Position numbers and translations under genes: made by a program. The notes under the pieces were generated by a model, which saw nothing but the letters and a program-made list of their open reading frames with translations, made no database searches and was not told where the DNA came from. Shown here piece after piece: positions 53,198-62,328 of a DNA stretch of 64,000 nt. The stretch comes from Paroceanicella profunda. GTDB lineage: Bacteria; Pseudomonadota; Alphaproteobacteria; Rhodobacterales; Rhodobacteraceae. Numbering within the stretch: position 1 is the first letter of the stretch; each line of letters starts with the position of its first letter. The stretch is taken from NCBI RefSeq assembly GCF_005887635.2, contig NZ_CP040818.1, positions 1,518,501 through 1,582,500 on the forward strand, in the 5' to 3' direction.

Positions 53198-53983
53198 TCA
53201 GGCGGCGGCCATGTCCCAGGCCTCGGAGGCGATGTCCGCGTAGACGTCCGACACCGCCTTGTAGAGCGAGATGTCCAGCGCGTTGTTCGCCAGGATCCGG
53301 GCGTGAAGATCGGCGGTCATCTCCACCGCGTTCTCCGCCGTGGAGGGTGTCACGCGCGATTTCGCCTGCGGGGCGGAGCCGCCCCACATCATCCGCGACA
53401 TCAGCAGGTAGCTCAGCGGATAGCGCTCCTGCAGGCCGATGAAGGCGTAGCGGCTGAACAGCAACTCGCGCGCGGCCTCCGGGGCGATGGTCACGGTGCC
53501 GAACAGGTAGCGGCTCATCTTGTTGGCTTCCAGCGGCTCGTCCACGAAGGCGTCGATCGTCGGGTAGCGGGTGATGAAATTGCGCCAGGGCGGGTGCATC
53601 TCGGTGCGGCAGTAGCGGTATTCCGACACGATGCGCGACACCGGGTGGCGCAGGTAGGTGAAGAACGACACGTCCGGCACGGCCCTCGCGATCTGCCGGA
53701 TATGCGGCGCGAACACGTGCCCGGAGGCGGAACGGCATTTCAGCGCCATGCCGCTCTCGATGAACTGCGTCACCGCGGCGCTCATCATGTCGCCGGTGAA
53801 GGAGGTGTCGGGCTGGTAGTCGATCGCCATGTTGCGGTAGGGGCGCAGGCGGGTTGCAAGCTCCTGCGCGAGCGAAGAACCGGCGGTCTTCGGAATGTGG
53901 TGCAGGAACCACAGGCCGGTTTCGGTCTTGTGATCCTCGATGTACTGCACGACGTGGCCTCGCTTGAGGTCGCTGAAACTCAT
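53198..53983 (-). CDS. Sulfotransferase family 2 protein, copy 1
   Basis: Predicted PAPS-dependent carbohydrate sulfotransferase, 261 residues. The 5'-phosphosulfate loop HHIPKTAGSSLAQEL is at about residues 28-42 and the 3'-phosphate motif FFTYLRHPVSRIVSEYRY in the middle. ATG at 53983 (MSFSDLKRGH); an upstream ATG at 54013 is possible. No signal peptide or membrane anchor, so it would act in the cytosol on intracellular glycan. A similar enzyme follows at 54417, on the opposite strand. Confidence 0.87.
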   Translation of the reverse strand: MSFSDLKRGHVVQYIEDHKTETGLWFLHHIPKTAGSSLAQELATRLRPYRNMAIDYQPDTSFTGDMMSAAVTQFIESGMALKCRSASGHVFAPHIRQIARAVPDVSFFTYLRHPVSRIVSEYRYCRTEMHPPWRNFITRYPTIDAFVDEPLEANKMSRYLFGTVTIAPEAARELLFSRYAFIGLQERYPLSYLLMSRMMWGGSAPQAKSRVTPSTAENAVEMTADLHARILANNALDISLYKAVSDVYADIASEAWDMAAA

Positions 53984-54074
53984 CCTTTTCCCCGGCTGGC
54001 TGAACTCCCGCAATCCTTACCTGCTGGGGTCGCGGAGGCAAGCCCCAGATGCCGCCCGGCCGGCGCGCTCCGAC

Positions 54075-54102
54075 TTGACTTCACCGCCCCCGTCACTATC
54101 AG
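54075..54102 (+). promoter_or_regulatory. Candidate promoter of the HU-like/sulfotransferase operon
   Basis: TTGACT (54075-54080), 16 bp, TATCAG (54097-54102), 81 bp before the HU-like start. Confidence 0.5.
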
Positions 54103-54183
54103 TCTGGAAGCCGTGCCTCCCGCCCGGATGAGGATGCCGGGGGGCCGGCACGTCCGGCTGAGCGCATTGAAAGGATCACTGCC

Positions 54184-54420
54184 ATGACACTGAAGGAGCT
54201 CGCCGATCGCGTCAGCGCCGAAAGCGGCGTCACGCCCCGTGACGCACAGCGTGCCCTGCGCGGCTTCTTCTCGGTGCTCGACACCGAGATCGAGGCATCC
54301 GAAGTGGTGTTCCTGCCCGGGTTCGGCCGGCTGATGAAGCGCCAGACCGCCGATGGCAAGGAACGCATCGTCCTCGTGCGCCGCAAGGCCGCCGGCGCCG
54401 AGGCGGAGGATCCCGCGTGA
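54184..54420 (+). CDS. Mini HU/IHF-like DNA-binding protein
   Basis: 78 residues. LKELADRVSAESGVTPRDAQ and the following RALRGFFSVLDTEI match the two-helix HU dimerisation body; VFLPGFGRL is the conserved GFG turn before the beta arms. The DNA-embracing arm is shortened: there is no typical R-x-G-R-N-P-x-T-G segment, only KRQTADGKERIVLVRRK. It may bind DNA weakly, or be a specialised nucleoid or partner protein. Its stop overlaps the sulfotransferase GTG start (GTGA), so the two are translationally coupled, an unusual partnership. Confidence 0.8.
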   Translation: MTLKELADRVSAESGVTPRDAQRALRGFFSVLDTEIEASEVVFLPGFGRLMKRQTADGKERIVLVRRKAAGAEAEDPA

Positions 54421-55304
54421 CGGACGCCGGACTGACCGACGCGGGCGGCGAACCGCTCACCTTTGCCGATTTCCGGCCCGGCCGCATCCGCGACTACATG
54501 GAAGCGATGCGCAAGGCCGACATGTGGGTGTTCCAGCACATCCCGAAGACCGCGGGGTCCTCGCTGTCGGCGGAGCTGGCGCGCCATCGCGGCCCCTACC
54601 GCAACATCCACATCGCCTACATGGACCGCTCGAGCAGCATGATCGACCGGCGTGACGCCGCGACGCAGCAGTTCATCGACGACCTGGGCAAGGAGCAGCT
54701 GCGCTCCGCCTCCGGCCACCTGCGCTTCGAGAACGTGGAGAGCATCCGCGAGGCGATCCCCGGCGTGCACCTGTTCACCTTCGTGCGTGACCCGGTGGAG
54801 CGGGTGATCTCGGAGTACCACTACTCGCGCAGCCCCGAACATGCGGACCCGGCCGGCTTCATCGCCCGCTTCCCCACGCTGGGGGATTTCGCGCGCTCCT
54901 CGGAAGCCACGAACAAGATGGCGGTGTTCATCGCCGGCCGCCGGCGCATCGCGCCCGCGCACCTGCCGGCCTTCGCCTTCAAGCGCTTCCATTTCATCGG
55001 CAGCCAGAAGCTCTACACCCCGAGCTACCGCATCCTGTCGACCATGCTGTGGCATCCGACGAAGCAGAAGGCGGCGCTGCGGGTGTCCGGGCGCAAGAAC
55101 GCGGCCGACGAGGTCGACCCGGAGATCCTCGAGATCATCCGCGACAACAACCGCGCCGACCAGGCGCTGTACAACGCGGTGCAGATCGCCTTCCGCAACG
55201 TCCGCGAGGAGCTCAACGAGATCCTGAAGGAATATGCGGAGGAGTGGCGGGCGAAGAACCCCCGCGCCGACGCCGACACGGACACCGTCGACGCCTCGGA
55301 CTGA
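54417..55304 (+). CDS. Sulfotransferase family 2 protein, copy 2
   Basis: 295-residue paralogue of the 53198 gene, starting at GTG 54417. PAPS motifs: VFQHIPKTAGSSLSAEL near residues 38-54, and HLFTFVRDPVERVISEYHY near 120-138. Tail residues 255-295 are charged and partly coiled-coil. Cytosolic. Likely sulfates a sugar residue of the capsule or its lipid; no PAPS-synthesis genes (cysD/N/C) are in the window. Confidence 0.87.
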   Translation: MTDAGLTDAGGEPLTFADFRPGRIRDYMEAMRKADMWVFQHIPKTAGSSLSAELARHRGPYRNIHIAYMDRSSSMIDRRDAATQQFIDDLGKEQLRSASGHLRFENVESIREAIPGVHLFTFVRDPVERVISEYHYSRSPEHADPAGFIARFPTLGDFARSSEATNKMAVFIAGRRRIAPAHLPAFAFKRFHFIGSQKLYTPSYRILSTMLWHPTKQKAALRVSGRKNAADEVDPEILEIIRDNNRADQALYNAVQIAFRNVREELNEILKEYAEEWRAKNPRADADTDTVDASD

Positions 55305-55690
55305 CGGGCGCTTCGCGCGGCACCCATCGGCCGCGCGCAGGCCCCGCAGCCCGGATGAGCCCGCGCCCGCACGGTGCGCCTGCGGGGCAGGGCGGCGCCG
55401 GACCCCCGGAATGACCGGGTGTCGGAGGCGGGTGCACCCGCCGCACAGCTCACGACATCCCACCAGCAGCGTGTGGCGGCCCGCGGGGCACGCCCTTATC
55501 CCCCGAAAAGGCTCGGCGGGGCGCTTCCCCTTGCGGCCGCGCTGCTTCCCAGTCTGGCGGAGCGGGCTGTCTCTCCGGCCTGACGGCAGGGGCAACGGCC
55601 GGTGGAGGCTGACGCAAGTCAGCCCGCCACGGGGGGCGTGGCGGGCTGTGGTGGTCGCATGGCCCCGGGCCGGGCGGCCCCGGCGCGGGG
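55305..55690. other. Intergenic region with a strong hairpin
   Basis: About 385 bp between convergent ends of sulfotransferase 2 and secreted paralogue B. A perfect 10-bp stem (AGCCCGCCAC/GTGGCGGGCT, 55621-55630 with 55638-55647, 7-nt loop) lies 43 bp past the paralogue's stop, in the place where paralogue A has its T-run terminator; here no T-run follows. Otherwise featureless. Confidence 0.55.
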
Positions 55691-56038
55691 TCAGTTCAGC
55701 GCGAGTTCGGTCTGCAGCGGTGCCGCGATGACGGTGAGGGCCCCGGCGGTGCGCTCGAAGCTGAAGGCGGTGCCGGCGTGGCCCGGCAGGCCGAAGACCA
55801 CGCGGTCGCCGTCTTCGAGGCGCATCTGCAGTTTGCCCGGCGCGGCGTCGTCGCCCCGGGCGGTGTAGAAGGCCACGACCTCGAAGGCTTCGTCGGACGG
55901 GGTCCAGTAGATCGACATGTCGAGCGCACCGGAATGCACCGTGCCGCCGCTCATCGGGGCGGACAGGGTGAGCGTGTCGGCCTGAGCGGTGAAGGTGCCG
56001 GCGGCGCCCAGCAGGGCGGCGAGAATGAGGGGTTTCAT
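55691..56038 (-). CDS. Small secreted protein of unknown function (paralogue B)
   Basis: 115 residues; signal peptide MKPLILAALLGAAGTFTAQA, cleavage before DTLTL. It aligns over its whole length with the 13888 protein: DTLTL-APMSGGT-H-GA-DMS-YW, EVVA-YT-RGDDAAP, LQMRL, DRVVFGLPG, GTA-SF. No known family recognised. Start ATG 56038, sharing GAAAGTGATTGCGATGAA with the paralogue. Monocistronic; the two copies lie 42 kb apart, so this is a dispersed duplication with retained upstream elements. Confidence 0.85.
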   Translation of the reverse strand: MKPLILAALLGAAGTFTAQADTLTLSAPMSGGTVHSGALDMSIYWTPSDEAFEVVAFYTARGDDAAPGKLQMRLEDGDRVVFGLPGHAGTAFSFERTAGALTVIAAPLQTELALN

Positions 56039-56449
56039 CGCAATCACTTTCATTCTGGAGCTACAGAGCACACCCGATGCGGGCCTCTCTTCTGCAGTGC
56101 AGCATTCCACACGGCGCCCTGCAGGAGTATCGCCAATCACGAATAGCTGATATGCAGCAATATCAGTTACTTAAGTGCATACGATTGTCCACAGACACCC
56201 GATGGGTCCCGCCAAGTCATTGTGCAGGTGCGAGAAAACCCGTTTCACATGGCGTCCTGAGCCCGCATTTCCGGCGCTGACGGCCTCCGGGCGCGGGGCC
56301 TCATCATCCGCTTGAGCGTGGTGAGGGCGGCGTCGCGCCTGCCGATACTGAGGGGAATCGCACTGCTCCCCTGCCCGGACCCGCTGCCGCGTGCCAGGCG
56401 CCACATCGCTCTCCACGAGGGCGGTGACGCCGGGCCCCGGCGGCGGAGG
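56039..56449 (-). promoter_or_regulatory. Upstream region of secreted paralogue B with two shared elements
   Basis: Lower-GC DNA, about 410 bp. TGCAGTGCAGCATTC at 56093-56107 is identical to 38596-38610 (polyketide synthase upstream region) and near-identical to 14414-14428. CGCCAAGTCATTGTGCAG at 56210-56227 is identical to 14401-14418. The rest, up to the pth stop at 56450, shows no gene. Confidence 0.6.
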
Positions 56450-57355
56450 TCAGTCCTTGGAGAACTTCGCCAGCAGCCTCGCCAGCGGGCTGTCCGGCGA
56501 TTTGGCCTGCACCTGGGCCACCCGCTCCGCGGCGCGGCGCTGGGCGTTGGAGGCATGCCTGGCCTTGTAGGGCGCGGACTTGCCCGGCGCAGATTTCGGC
56601 GCGGCCGGCTTTTCCGGTGCCCCGGCAGTGCCCGGTCTTGCGCGTGCCCCGGCAGTGTCGGGTTCTGCCGGTGTTCCGGCGGGGCCCGATTTCGCCGCTG
56701 CCACGGCGGGAGGCGGTGTCTCCGTCGGCCCGGCGGGGGCGGCCCGGCGGGCGCGCGGCGCGCTGGCATCGCCCGTGGAGGGGCGCTGGGGCGTGGTGCG
56801 CAGCGCCACGGCGTTCTGGAACCGGCCGGTATCGCCTTCCGCAAGCGCGGGCGCGCCGTCGGAGATGCCGCGCAGCAGGTCCTCCAGCCAGTCCGCGTCG
56901 GCCTTGGCGAAGTCTCCCAGAACATAGCCGGACACGCGGTCCTTGTGGCCGGGATGGCCGATGCCCAGCCGCACCCGGTGATAGGCGTCGCCGATATGGG
57001 CATGGATCGAGCGCAGCCCGTTGTGCCCGGCATGGCCGCCGCCGGTCTTGCAGCGCAGCTTCGCCGGGGCGAGGTCCAGTTCGTCGTGAAACACGGTCAC
57101 GTCGTCGGGCGTGAGCTTGTAGAAGCGCATCGCCTCGCTCACCGACTGGCCGGAGAGGTTCATGAAGGTGCTCGGCTTGAGCAACAGCACCTTCTCCGCG
57201 CCCAGGCGGCCCTCGGTGGCCGCGCCCTGGAACTTCGCGCGCCAGGGGGCGAAGCCGTGGTCATCCGCGATGCGGTCGACGGCCATGAAGCCGATGTTGT
57301 GGCGGTTGCGGGCATACTGGCCGCCCGGGTTTCCCAGTCCGACGAGAAGTTTCAT
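56450..57355 (-). CDS. pth: Peptidyl-tRNA hydrolase with long C-terminal extension
   Basis: Releases tRNA from peptidyl-tRNA that has dropped off ribosomes (EC 3.1.1.29). 301 residues: the enzyme proper is residues 1 to about 185, with [20 protein letters not shown], catalytic His in [33 protein letters not shown] and [14 protein letters not shown] Pro/Ala-rich segment then leads to a basic C-terminus ([20 protein letters not shown]), about 115 residues beyond the usual end. ATG at 57355. Downstream of rplY, separated by a terminator-like hairpin. Confidence 0.94.
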   Translation of the reverse strand: MKLLVGLGNPGGQYARNRHNIGFMAVDRIADDHGFAPWRAKFQGAATEGRLGAEKVLLLKPSTFMNLSGQSVSEAMRFYKLTPDDVTVFHDELDLAPAKLRCKTGGGHAGHNGLRSIHAHIGDAYHRVRLGIGHPGHKDRVSGYVLGDFAKADADWLEDLLRGISDGAPALAEGDTGRFQNAVALRTTPQRPSTGDASAPRARRAAPAGPTETPPPAVAAAKSGPAGTPAEPDTAGARARPGTAGAPEKPAAPKSAPGKSAPYKARHASNAQRRAAERVAQVQAKSPDSPLARLLAKFSKD

Positions 57356-57424
57356 GGCCTGCTCCAGTCTCTCCCGGCATCGCACCCGTGGCGGGGGCTG
57401 CGCGCCGCCGGGCTTCTCAATGCG

Positions 57425-57454
57425 AAAACGCGCCGCAGGGGCTGCGACGCGTTT
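57425..57454 (-). terminator. Terminator downstream of rplY
   Basis: On the minus strand AAACGCGTCGCA, loop GCCCC, TGCGGCGCGTTT with one G-T wobble, then a T-run. It lies 26 bp past the rplY stop and ahead of pth, so pth needs read-through or its own promoter in the following 70 bp. Confidence 0.75.
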
Positions 57455-57479
57455 CCTTCTAGCACGGATCGGGGCGGAA

Positions 57480-58097
57480 TTATTCCGCCTCGGCCTCTTC
57501 GCCATCGGCCTCGGCATCGGCCGAGCGCAGGCCCGACGGGGCCGAGATGTTGGCGATCACGAAATCGCGGTCGGTGATGGCCGGGCGGGCGCCCTGCGGC
57601 ATCGCCACGTCATGCGCCTTCACCACGTCGCCGATTTCCAGACCGGTGAGGTCCACGGTGAGGTGGTCGGGGATGTTGCTCGCCGACACGACCAGCTCGA
57701 CCATCGGGCGCACCACGGTGACGGTGCCGCCGCGCTTCAGGCCGGGGGCCTTGTCATGGTTGACGAATTCCACCGGGATCATCAGGTTGATCTTGCTGGT
57801 CTCGCTGAGACGCAGGAAGTCGACGTGGATCGGCAGATCCTTCACGACGTGGCGCTGGACGGCGCGGCACACGACGCGGTTGTCCTGCCCGTCGACCTTC
57901 ACGTTGATGAGGGTCGAGAGGAAGTGACCGGCCTTGAGCTGCTTGAGCAGCACGTTGTGCTTCACGTTGATCGACTGGGGGTCCTTGCCGCCGCCGTAGA
58001 TGACGCCGGGGACCAGCCCTTCGCGACGCGCGGTCCGGGCAGCCCCTTTGCCGGTACCGGTACGCGCCGTAGCTTCGAGAATGATTTTCTCAGCCAT
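57480..58097 (-). CDS. rplY: Ribosomal protein L25 (long, CTC/TL5-type)
   Basis: Binds 5S rRNA in the large ribosomal subunit. 205 residues: the N-terminal L25 domain ([33 protein letters not shown]) about 1-95, then the TL5/CTC-type C-terminal beta domain ([38 protein letters not shown]) to about 185 and an acidic tail [13 protein letters not shown]. Start ATG 58097. The neighbour order rplY-pth is common in bacteria. Confidence 0.95.
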   Translation of the reverse strand: MAEKIILEATARTGTGKGAARTARREGLVPGVIYGGGKDPQSINVKHNVLLKQLKAGHFLSTLINVKVDGQDNRVVCRAVQRHVVKDLPIHVDFLRLSETSKINLMIPVEFVNHDKAPGLKRGGTVTVVRPMVELVVSASNIPDHLTVDLTGLEIGDVVKAHDVAMPQGARPAITDRDFVIANISAPSGLRSADAEADGEEAEAE

Positions 58098-58785
58098 TTG
58101 GCTTGCTCCTGTTCAAGAGTGCGGCGATCCTCCAGGGGTGTAAGCGCCGCGGATGGGGGTTCCTACACGATCCCGCGTCGATTTCAAGCCGAATCACCCC
58201 CCGGGGCGCCGTGCCCCGGGATGCGGGCAAGGCCCGGGGCGCTCCGGCAGGGGCCCATGTCCGCGCCCGCCTCCCCAGCCTGCCCGGGCCTGCGCCGGCG
58301 CCGCCAGTCCGGCGGCCCGTCAGCGCCGCTGCGGGCCTGCCGGTCCCCGCCACCTCCCGGAGCGCCTGCCGGCCCGGCCCAACGGGTCGGACGGGAGCCG
58401 CGCGGCGCCGGGCCCTCCGGCGGGAGACCCCGTCAGCGCCCGGGGGGACCGTTCGGGGCCGGGCATGCGGGGCGGCCGGTCCGGGCGCTCAGGCTGCCGG
58501 TGGCGTCGGACCGACCGTGGGTCCCGGGACTGGCGGTCAGGGGGGCTCCCGCCCCTCCGGCCACAGGCGCCCGCCATGGGCGCGCACCTGCAGCCTGCGC
58601 GTTGGGCCGGGCCGGCCCGCGGGCGCGGGCCGGCGGCTGCGCCGCATACCGGTGGTTGTGCGCCCCGGCCCGGGGCTGCGCGGGAGAGTTGAACCTGCGT
58701 GCCGCGCTGGCCCGAGCGGGGACAGCGGCCTTGCACCCCTGTTGCAAACTGGTAGAAAAAACCGACCACTCCAGCGGAGACCCCC
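58098..58785. other. Intergenic region upstream of lutABC and rplY
   Basis: About 690 bp between divergent genes. Mostly very GC-rich, without a credible gene. The right end carries the lutA promoter candidate. The rplY promoter should lie just above 58098, where A/T content rises around 58150-58190, but no clear boxes are seen. Confidence 0.5.
58731..58758 (+). promoter_or_regulatory. Candidate lutA promoter
   Basis: TTGCAC (58731-58736), 16 bp, TAGAAA (58753-58758), 27 bp before the ATG. TTGCAAACTGGTAGAAAAAA overlaps the -10; its GGT...ACC spacing faintly recalls FCD-type operators (LldR/LutR-like), but the symmetry is poor. Confidence 0.4.
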
Positions 58786-59544
58786 ATGCCCAAGCCAACG
58801 GTTGCCCTGTTCGTCACCTGTCTCGTCGACATGTTCAGGCCCAGTGTCGCGTTCGCGACCATCAAGCTTCTCGAACAGGCGGGGTGCAGGGTCGAGGTTC
58901 CCGCGGCGCAGACCTGCTGCGGCCAGCCGGCGTGGAATTCCGGCGACACGAAGACCGCCCGCTCCATCGCCCGGCAGGTGATCGCGGCCTTCGAGGGGTT
59001 CGACCATGTGGTTGCCCCCTCCGGTTCCTGCGGGGCGACCATCGCCAAGGATTACGCGCAGATGTTCGAGGCCGGGGACCCCTGGGCCGAGCGCGCCCGG
59101 GCACTGGGGGCGAAGACCCATGAGATCACCAGCTTCCTCTCCGACGTGATGGGCGTGCAGGGTGTCACGGCCCGGCTGGAGGCCCATGCCACCTATCATG
59201 ACAGCTGCTCGGGCCTGCGTTCGCTCGGCGTGCGGGAGCAGCCTCGGGCGCTGCTCGGCACGGTGGAGGGGCTGAAGCTCACCGAGATGAAGGAATCCGA
59301 GGTCTGCTGCGGCTTCGGCGGCACCTTCTGCGTGAAATACCCCGAGATTTCCAATGCCATGGTCGGTGACAAGACGCGCAACGCGGCCGACACCGGGGCC
59401 GAGCTGCTGCTGGCCGGCGATCTCGGCTGCCTGATGAACATGGCCGGCAAGGCCAGCCGCGAGGGCCGGCCGATGAAGGCCCGCCACGTGGTGGAAGTGC
59501 TTGCCGGGATGACCGATACCCCCGCCATCGGCGAGGGGGAATGA
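58786..59544 (+). CDS. lutA: Lactate utilization protein A (cysteine-rich Fe-S oxidoreductase subunit)
   Basis: Part of the LutABC complex oxidising L-lactate to pyruvate. 252 residues with two CCG domains: AAQTCCGQPAWNSGD plus APSGSCGA in the first half, and YHDSCSGLRSLGV plus VCCGFGGTFCVKYPE in the second; these cysteines hold an Fe-S cofactor. ATG 58786. First gene of the cluster; lutB follows after 175 bp. Confidence 0.94.
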   Translation: MPKPTVALFVTCLVDMFRPSVAFATIKLLEQAGCRVEVPAAQTCCGQPAWNSGDTKTARSIARQVIAAFEGFDHVVAPSGSCGATIAKDYAQMFEAGDPWAERARALGAKTHEITSFLSDVMGVQGVTARLEAHATYHDSCSGLRSLGVREQPRALLGTVEGLKLTEMKESEVCCGFGGTFCVKYPEISNAMVGDKTRNAADTGAELLLAGDLGCLMNMAGKASREGRPMKARHVVEVLAGMTDTPAIGEGE

Positions 59545-59719
59545 TGGCCACGGCCCCCCTGCGCGACACACCCCCCGCCCCGGCCCGCGACCGCGCTGAA
59601 ACCCGCCCCTGCGCGGCGGACCGGGCGCGCGCAGGCGGGCCCGGCCGGGGGCGCGGCCTGCAGCCCGTGTCCCGCCCGTCCCGTTCGCGCCCGTGTCGAC
59701 CAGCCCGAAGGATGATCCG

Positions 59720-61144
59720 ATGAGCCACGCCCATCCGACCACGCCCGCCTTCAAGTCCAACGCCCATGACGCGCTGGCGAACGCCAACCTGCAGACCGCC
59801 CTGCGCAACGCCCGGGGCCATTTCGTCGACAAGCGCACCGCCGCGGCCGCCCGGGTGGACACGTTCGAGCAGATCCGCGACGCGGGCCGCGAGATGAAGA
59901 ACCACACGCTCGCCCACCTCGACCTCTACCTGGAGGAATACGAGGCCCGGGTGACCGCCGCCGGCGGCCACGTGCACTGGGCCGAAACCGCCGAGGACGC
60001 CCGCCGCATCGTGCTGGAGATCTGCCGTTCGGTGGATGCGAAGACGGTGAACAAGGGCAAGACGATGATCTCCGAGGAATGCGGGATCAACGACCACCTG
60101 GCGGCAAACGGCATCACGCCGGTGGAGACCGACCTCGGCGAATACATCATCCAGCTCCGCCACGAGGCGCCGAGCCACATCATCGCGCCTGCCGTCCACG
60201 TGACGGTGCCGGAGATCGAGGCCGCCTTCCGCAAGGCCCACTCCCACCTGCCGCCGGACCGCGACCTCTCCGACAACGCCACCCTGCAGATGGAAGCCCG
60301 CCGCATCCTGCGCGAGAAATACTTCCAGGCCGAGGTGGGCATCACCGGCGCCAACATGCTCATCGCCGAAACCGGCCAGAGCGTGATCGTCACCAACGAG
60401 GGCAACGGCGACCTCTCCCAGTCGCTGCCCAGGGTGCATATCGTGATGGCGAGCCTGGAGAAGCTGGTGCCCACGCTGGACGACGCCTCCACCGTGCTGC
60501 GCCTGCTGGCGCGCTCGGCCACCGGGCAGGACATGTCGGTCTACACCACCTTCTCCTCCGGCCCCCGCCGCACGCAGGACCCGGACGGACCGGAGGAATA
60601 TCACGTGGTGCTGCTGGACAACGGCCGCTCCAACATGGTGGGCACCGAGTTCCAGGAGATGTTGCGCTGCATCCGCTGCGGCGCCTGCATGAACCACTGC
60701 CCGGTCTACCAGGCCGTGGGCGGGCACGCCTATGGCTGGGTGTATCCCGGGCCGATGGGCGCCGTGCTCACCCCCTCGCTGATCGGGGTGGAGGAGGGCG
60801 GGCAACTGCCGAACGCCTCCACCTTCTGCGGCCGCTGCGAGAGCGTGTGCCCGATGAAGATCCCGCTGCCGAAGATGATGCGCCACTGGCGCGAGCGGGA
60901 ATTCGAGAAACGCCTCACCCCCTCGGCGGCGCGCTACGGCATCGCGCTCTGGGCCTTCTTCGCCCGGCGCCCGGCGCTGTACCGGTTCGGCACCCGGCTG
61001 GGCATGAAGGCGCTGCGCCGCATGGCCGGCGGGCGCGGCCGCCTCGCCTCGCTGCCGCTGGGCGGCGGCTGGACCGGTCAGCGCGATTTCCCCGCCCCGC
61101 AGGGCAAGACTTTCATGGACCAGTGGAAGGAGAAACGCGGATGA
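59720..61144 (+). CDS. lutB: Lactate utilization protein B (ferredoxin-type Fe-S subunit)
   Basis: 474-residue LutB. N-terminal LUD domain (residues about 30-290, with VTNEGNGDLSQSLPRVHIV), then two 4Fe-4S motifs: CIRCGACMNHCP near 317-328 and CGRCESVCPMK near 370-380. I start at ATG 59720 (MSHAHPTTP) with GAAGGA 12 nt upstream; a GTG at 59693 would add nine residues. ATGA overlap with lutC. The gap before it (59545-59719) shows nothing. Confidence 0.94.
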   Translation: MSHAHPTTPAFKSNAHDALANANLQTALRNARGHFVDKRTAAAARVDTFEQIRDAGREMKNHTLAHLDLYLEEYEARVTAAGGHVHWAETAEDARRIVLEICRSVDAKTVNKGKTMISEECGINDHLAANGITPVETDLGEYIIQLRHEAPSHIIAPAVHVTVPEIEAAFRKAHSHLPPDRDLSDNATLQMEARRILREKYFQAEVGITGANMLIAETGQSVIVTNEGNGDLSQSLPRVHIVMASLEKLVPTLDDASTVLRLLARSATGQDMSVYTTFSSGPRRTQDPDGPEEYHVVLLDNGRSNMVGTEFQEMLRCIRCGACMNHCPVYQAVGGHAYGWVYPGPMGAVLTPSLIGVEEGGQLPNASTFCGRCESVCPMKIPLPKMMRHWREREFEKRLTPSAARYGIALWAFFARRPALYRFGTRLGMKALRRMAGGRGRLASLPLGGGWTGQRDFPAPQGKTFMDQWKEKRG

Positions 61145-61827
61145 GCGCGCGCGAGCGTATCCTGGGCCGTCTGCGCACCGCCCTCGCCGACCCCGAGCGC
61201 ACGGAGGCCGACCGCCAGTCCGCCGTGGCGGCCCGCCTGCGTGGCGAGGGCCCGCGCAGCCCGGTGCCCGGCTTCGCCCAGTTGCAGGGCCAGGCGGCGC
61301 TGACCCAGTTCATGACCCGGCTGGAAGCGGTGGATGCCACGGTCTCCCGCGTGTCCTCCCTCGCCGAGCTGCCCCGGGCCCTGTCGCACGAGCTGCGCAA
61401 CCGCAACCTGCCATCGGAGATCCGCCACGGAACCGACCCGATCTTCGAGGGGCTGGACTGGGGCACCATCACCGCGACCACCGGGATCGGGCGCATCGAG
61501 GAGCCGGCAACCCTCTCCCACGCCCGCTTCGGCATGGCGGAGACCGGCACGCTGGTGCTCACTTCCGGGCCGGAGAACCCCGTCACCCTCACCTTCCTCG
61601 GGGAGACGCATTTCGTGGTGGTGTTCGAAAGCGCGGTGAGGGCCGGGCTGGAGGAGGTCTGGGCCGGGCTGCGCGGCGCGGGCATCGACCCGCGCACGGT
61701 GAACATGGTGACGGGCCCGTCGCGCTCCGCCGACATCGGCCAGAAGCTGCAGCTCGGCGCGCACGGCCCGGTGGCCCTGCATGTCTTCGTGGTGTCCGAC
61801 CCGCAGGGCGATCTCTCGGATCCGTGA
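61141..61827 (+). CDS. lutC: Lactate utilization protein C
   Basis: 228-residue LUD-domain protein. ITATTGIGRIEEPATLSHAR, GTLVLTSGPENPVTLTFLGE and FVVVFES are the LutC core near residues 110-170; GPSRSADIGQKLQLGAHGP follows. Start 61141 overlaps the lutB stop by 4 bp. No lactate permease or LutR follows, so uptake and control are encoded elsewhere. Confidence 0.93.
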   Translation: MSARERILGRLRTALADPERTEADRQSAVAARLRGEGPRSPVPGFAQLQGQAALTQFMTRLEAVDATVSRVSSLAELPRALSHELRNRNLPSEIRHGTDPIFEGLDWGTITATTGIGRIEEPATLSHARFGMAETGTLVLTSGPENPVTLTFLGETHFVVVFESAVRAGLEEVWAGLRGAGIDPRTVNMVTGPSRSADIGQKLQLGAHGPVALHVFVVSDPQGDLSDP

Positions 61828-61966
61828 AGGGGCGTGATGCGGCGCGAGGCAACGAAGGGCAGAGGCAGCCGTTGACCTGTCACAGAGCAGGGAGACCCCC
61901 TGTCGACGACGCGTCAAGGGCAAGATAAGCCCACGTGAATTCAGAAGAAATCCGAAAGGAAGCCCG

Positions 61967-62230
61967 ATGAAACTCGCTATTGCCACCACCGCCGCCGCTC
62001 TCGCATTCGGCGTGACCGCCGCCTCGGCCGCAAGCTGGACCTTCGAGGACGTCGACACGAATTCCGACGGCACCCTGACCATGCAGGAAGTCGAAACCGC
62101 GTATCCGGGCATCGACCAGGTGCAGTTCGGCACCTTCGACGCCAACGGCGACCAGGTGATCGACGAGGGCGAATTCGCTTCGCTCAAGCAGAACATGGAT
62201 GCCAACAGCACCAGCAAGGACGACACCTGA
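61967..62230 (+). CDS. Periplasmic EF-hand calcium-binding protein
   Basis: 87 residues: signal peptide MKLAIATTAAALAFGVTAASA, then two EF-hand loops. Loop 1 is Asp30-Asn32-Asp34-Thr36-Glu41 (DTNSDGTLTMQE) and loop 2 is Asp58-Asn60-Asp62-Val64-Glu69 (DANGDQVIDEGE). Both have intact 1-3-5-12 ligands, so Ca2+ binding is expected. RBS AAAGGAAG (61954-61961). Own terminator follows. Role beyond calcium binding is not inferable. Confidence 0.9.
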   Translation: MKLAIATTAAALAFGVTAASAASWTFEDVDTNSDGTLTMQEVETAYPGIDQVQFGTFDANGDQVIDEGEFASLKQNMDANSTSKDDT

Positions 62231-62293
62231 TCGTCGTCCCGCGGTCTGACGGCGCCGCTTCCCTCGGCGGAGGCCCGATGACATGATACCCGG

Positions 62294-62328
62294 ATGCCCC
62301 GGCGCGCCCCTCTCGCGCCGGGGCATTT
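62294..62328 (+). terminator. Intrinsic terminator of the EF-hand gene
   Basis: Perfect 13-bp stem (ATGCCCCGGCGCG with its complement at 62314-62326), 7-nt loop, then TT; 64 bp past the stop. Confidence 0.8.

Noticed and set aside
58741-58770. LldR/LutR operator upstream of lutA
   Set aside because: GGT and ACC occur near the -10, but the arms are not symmetric enough to claim a site.
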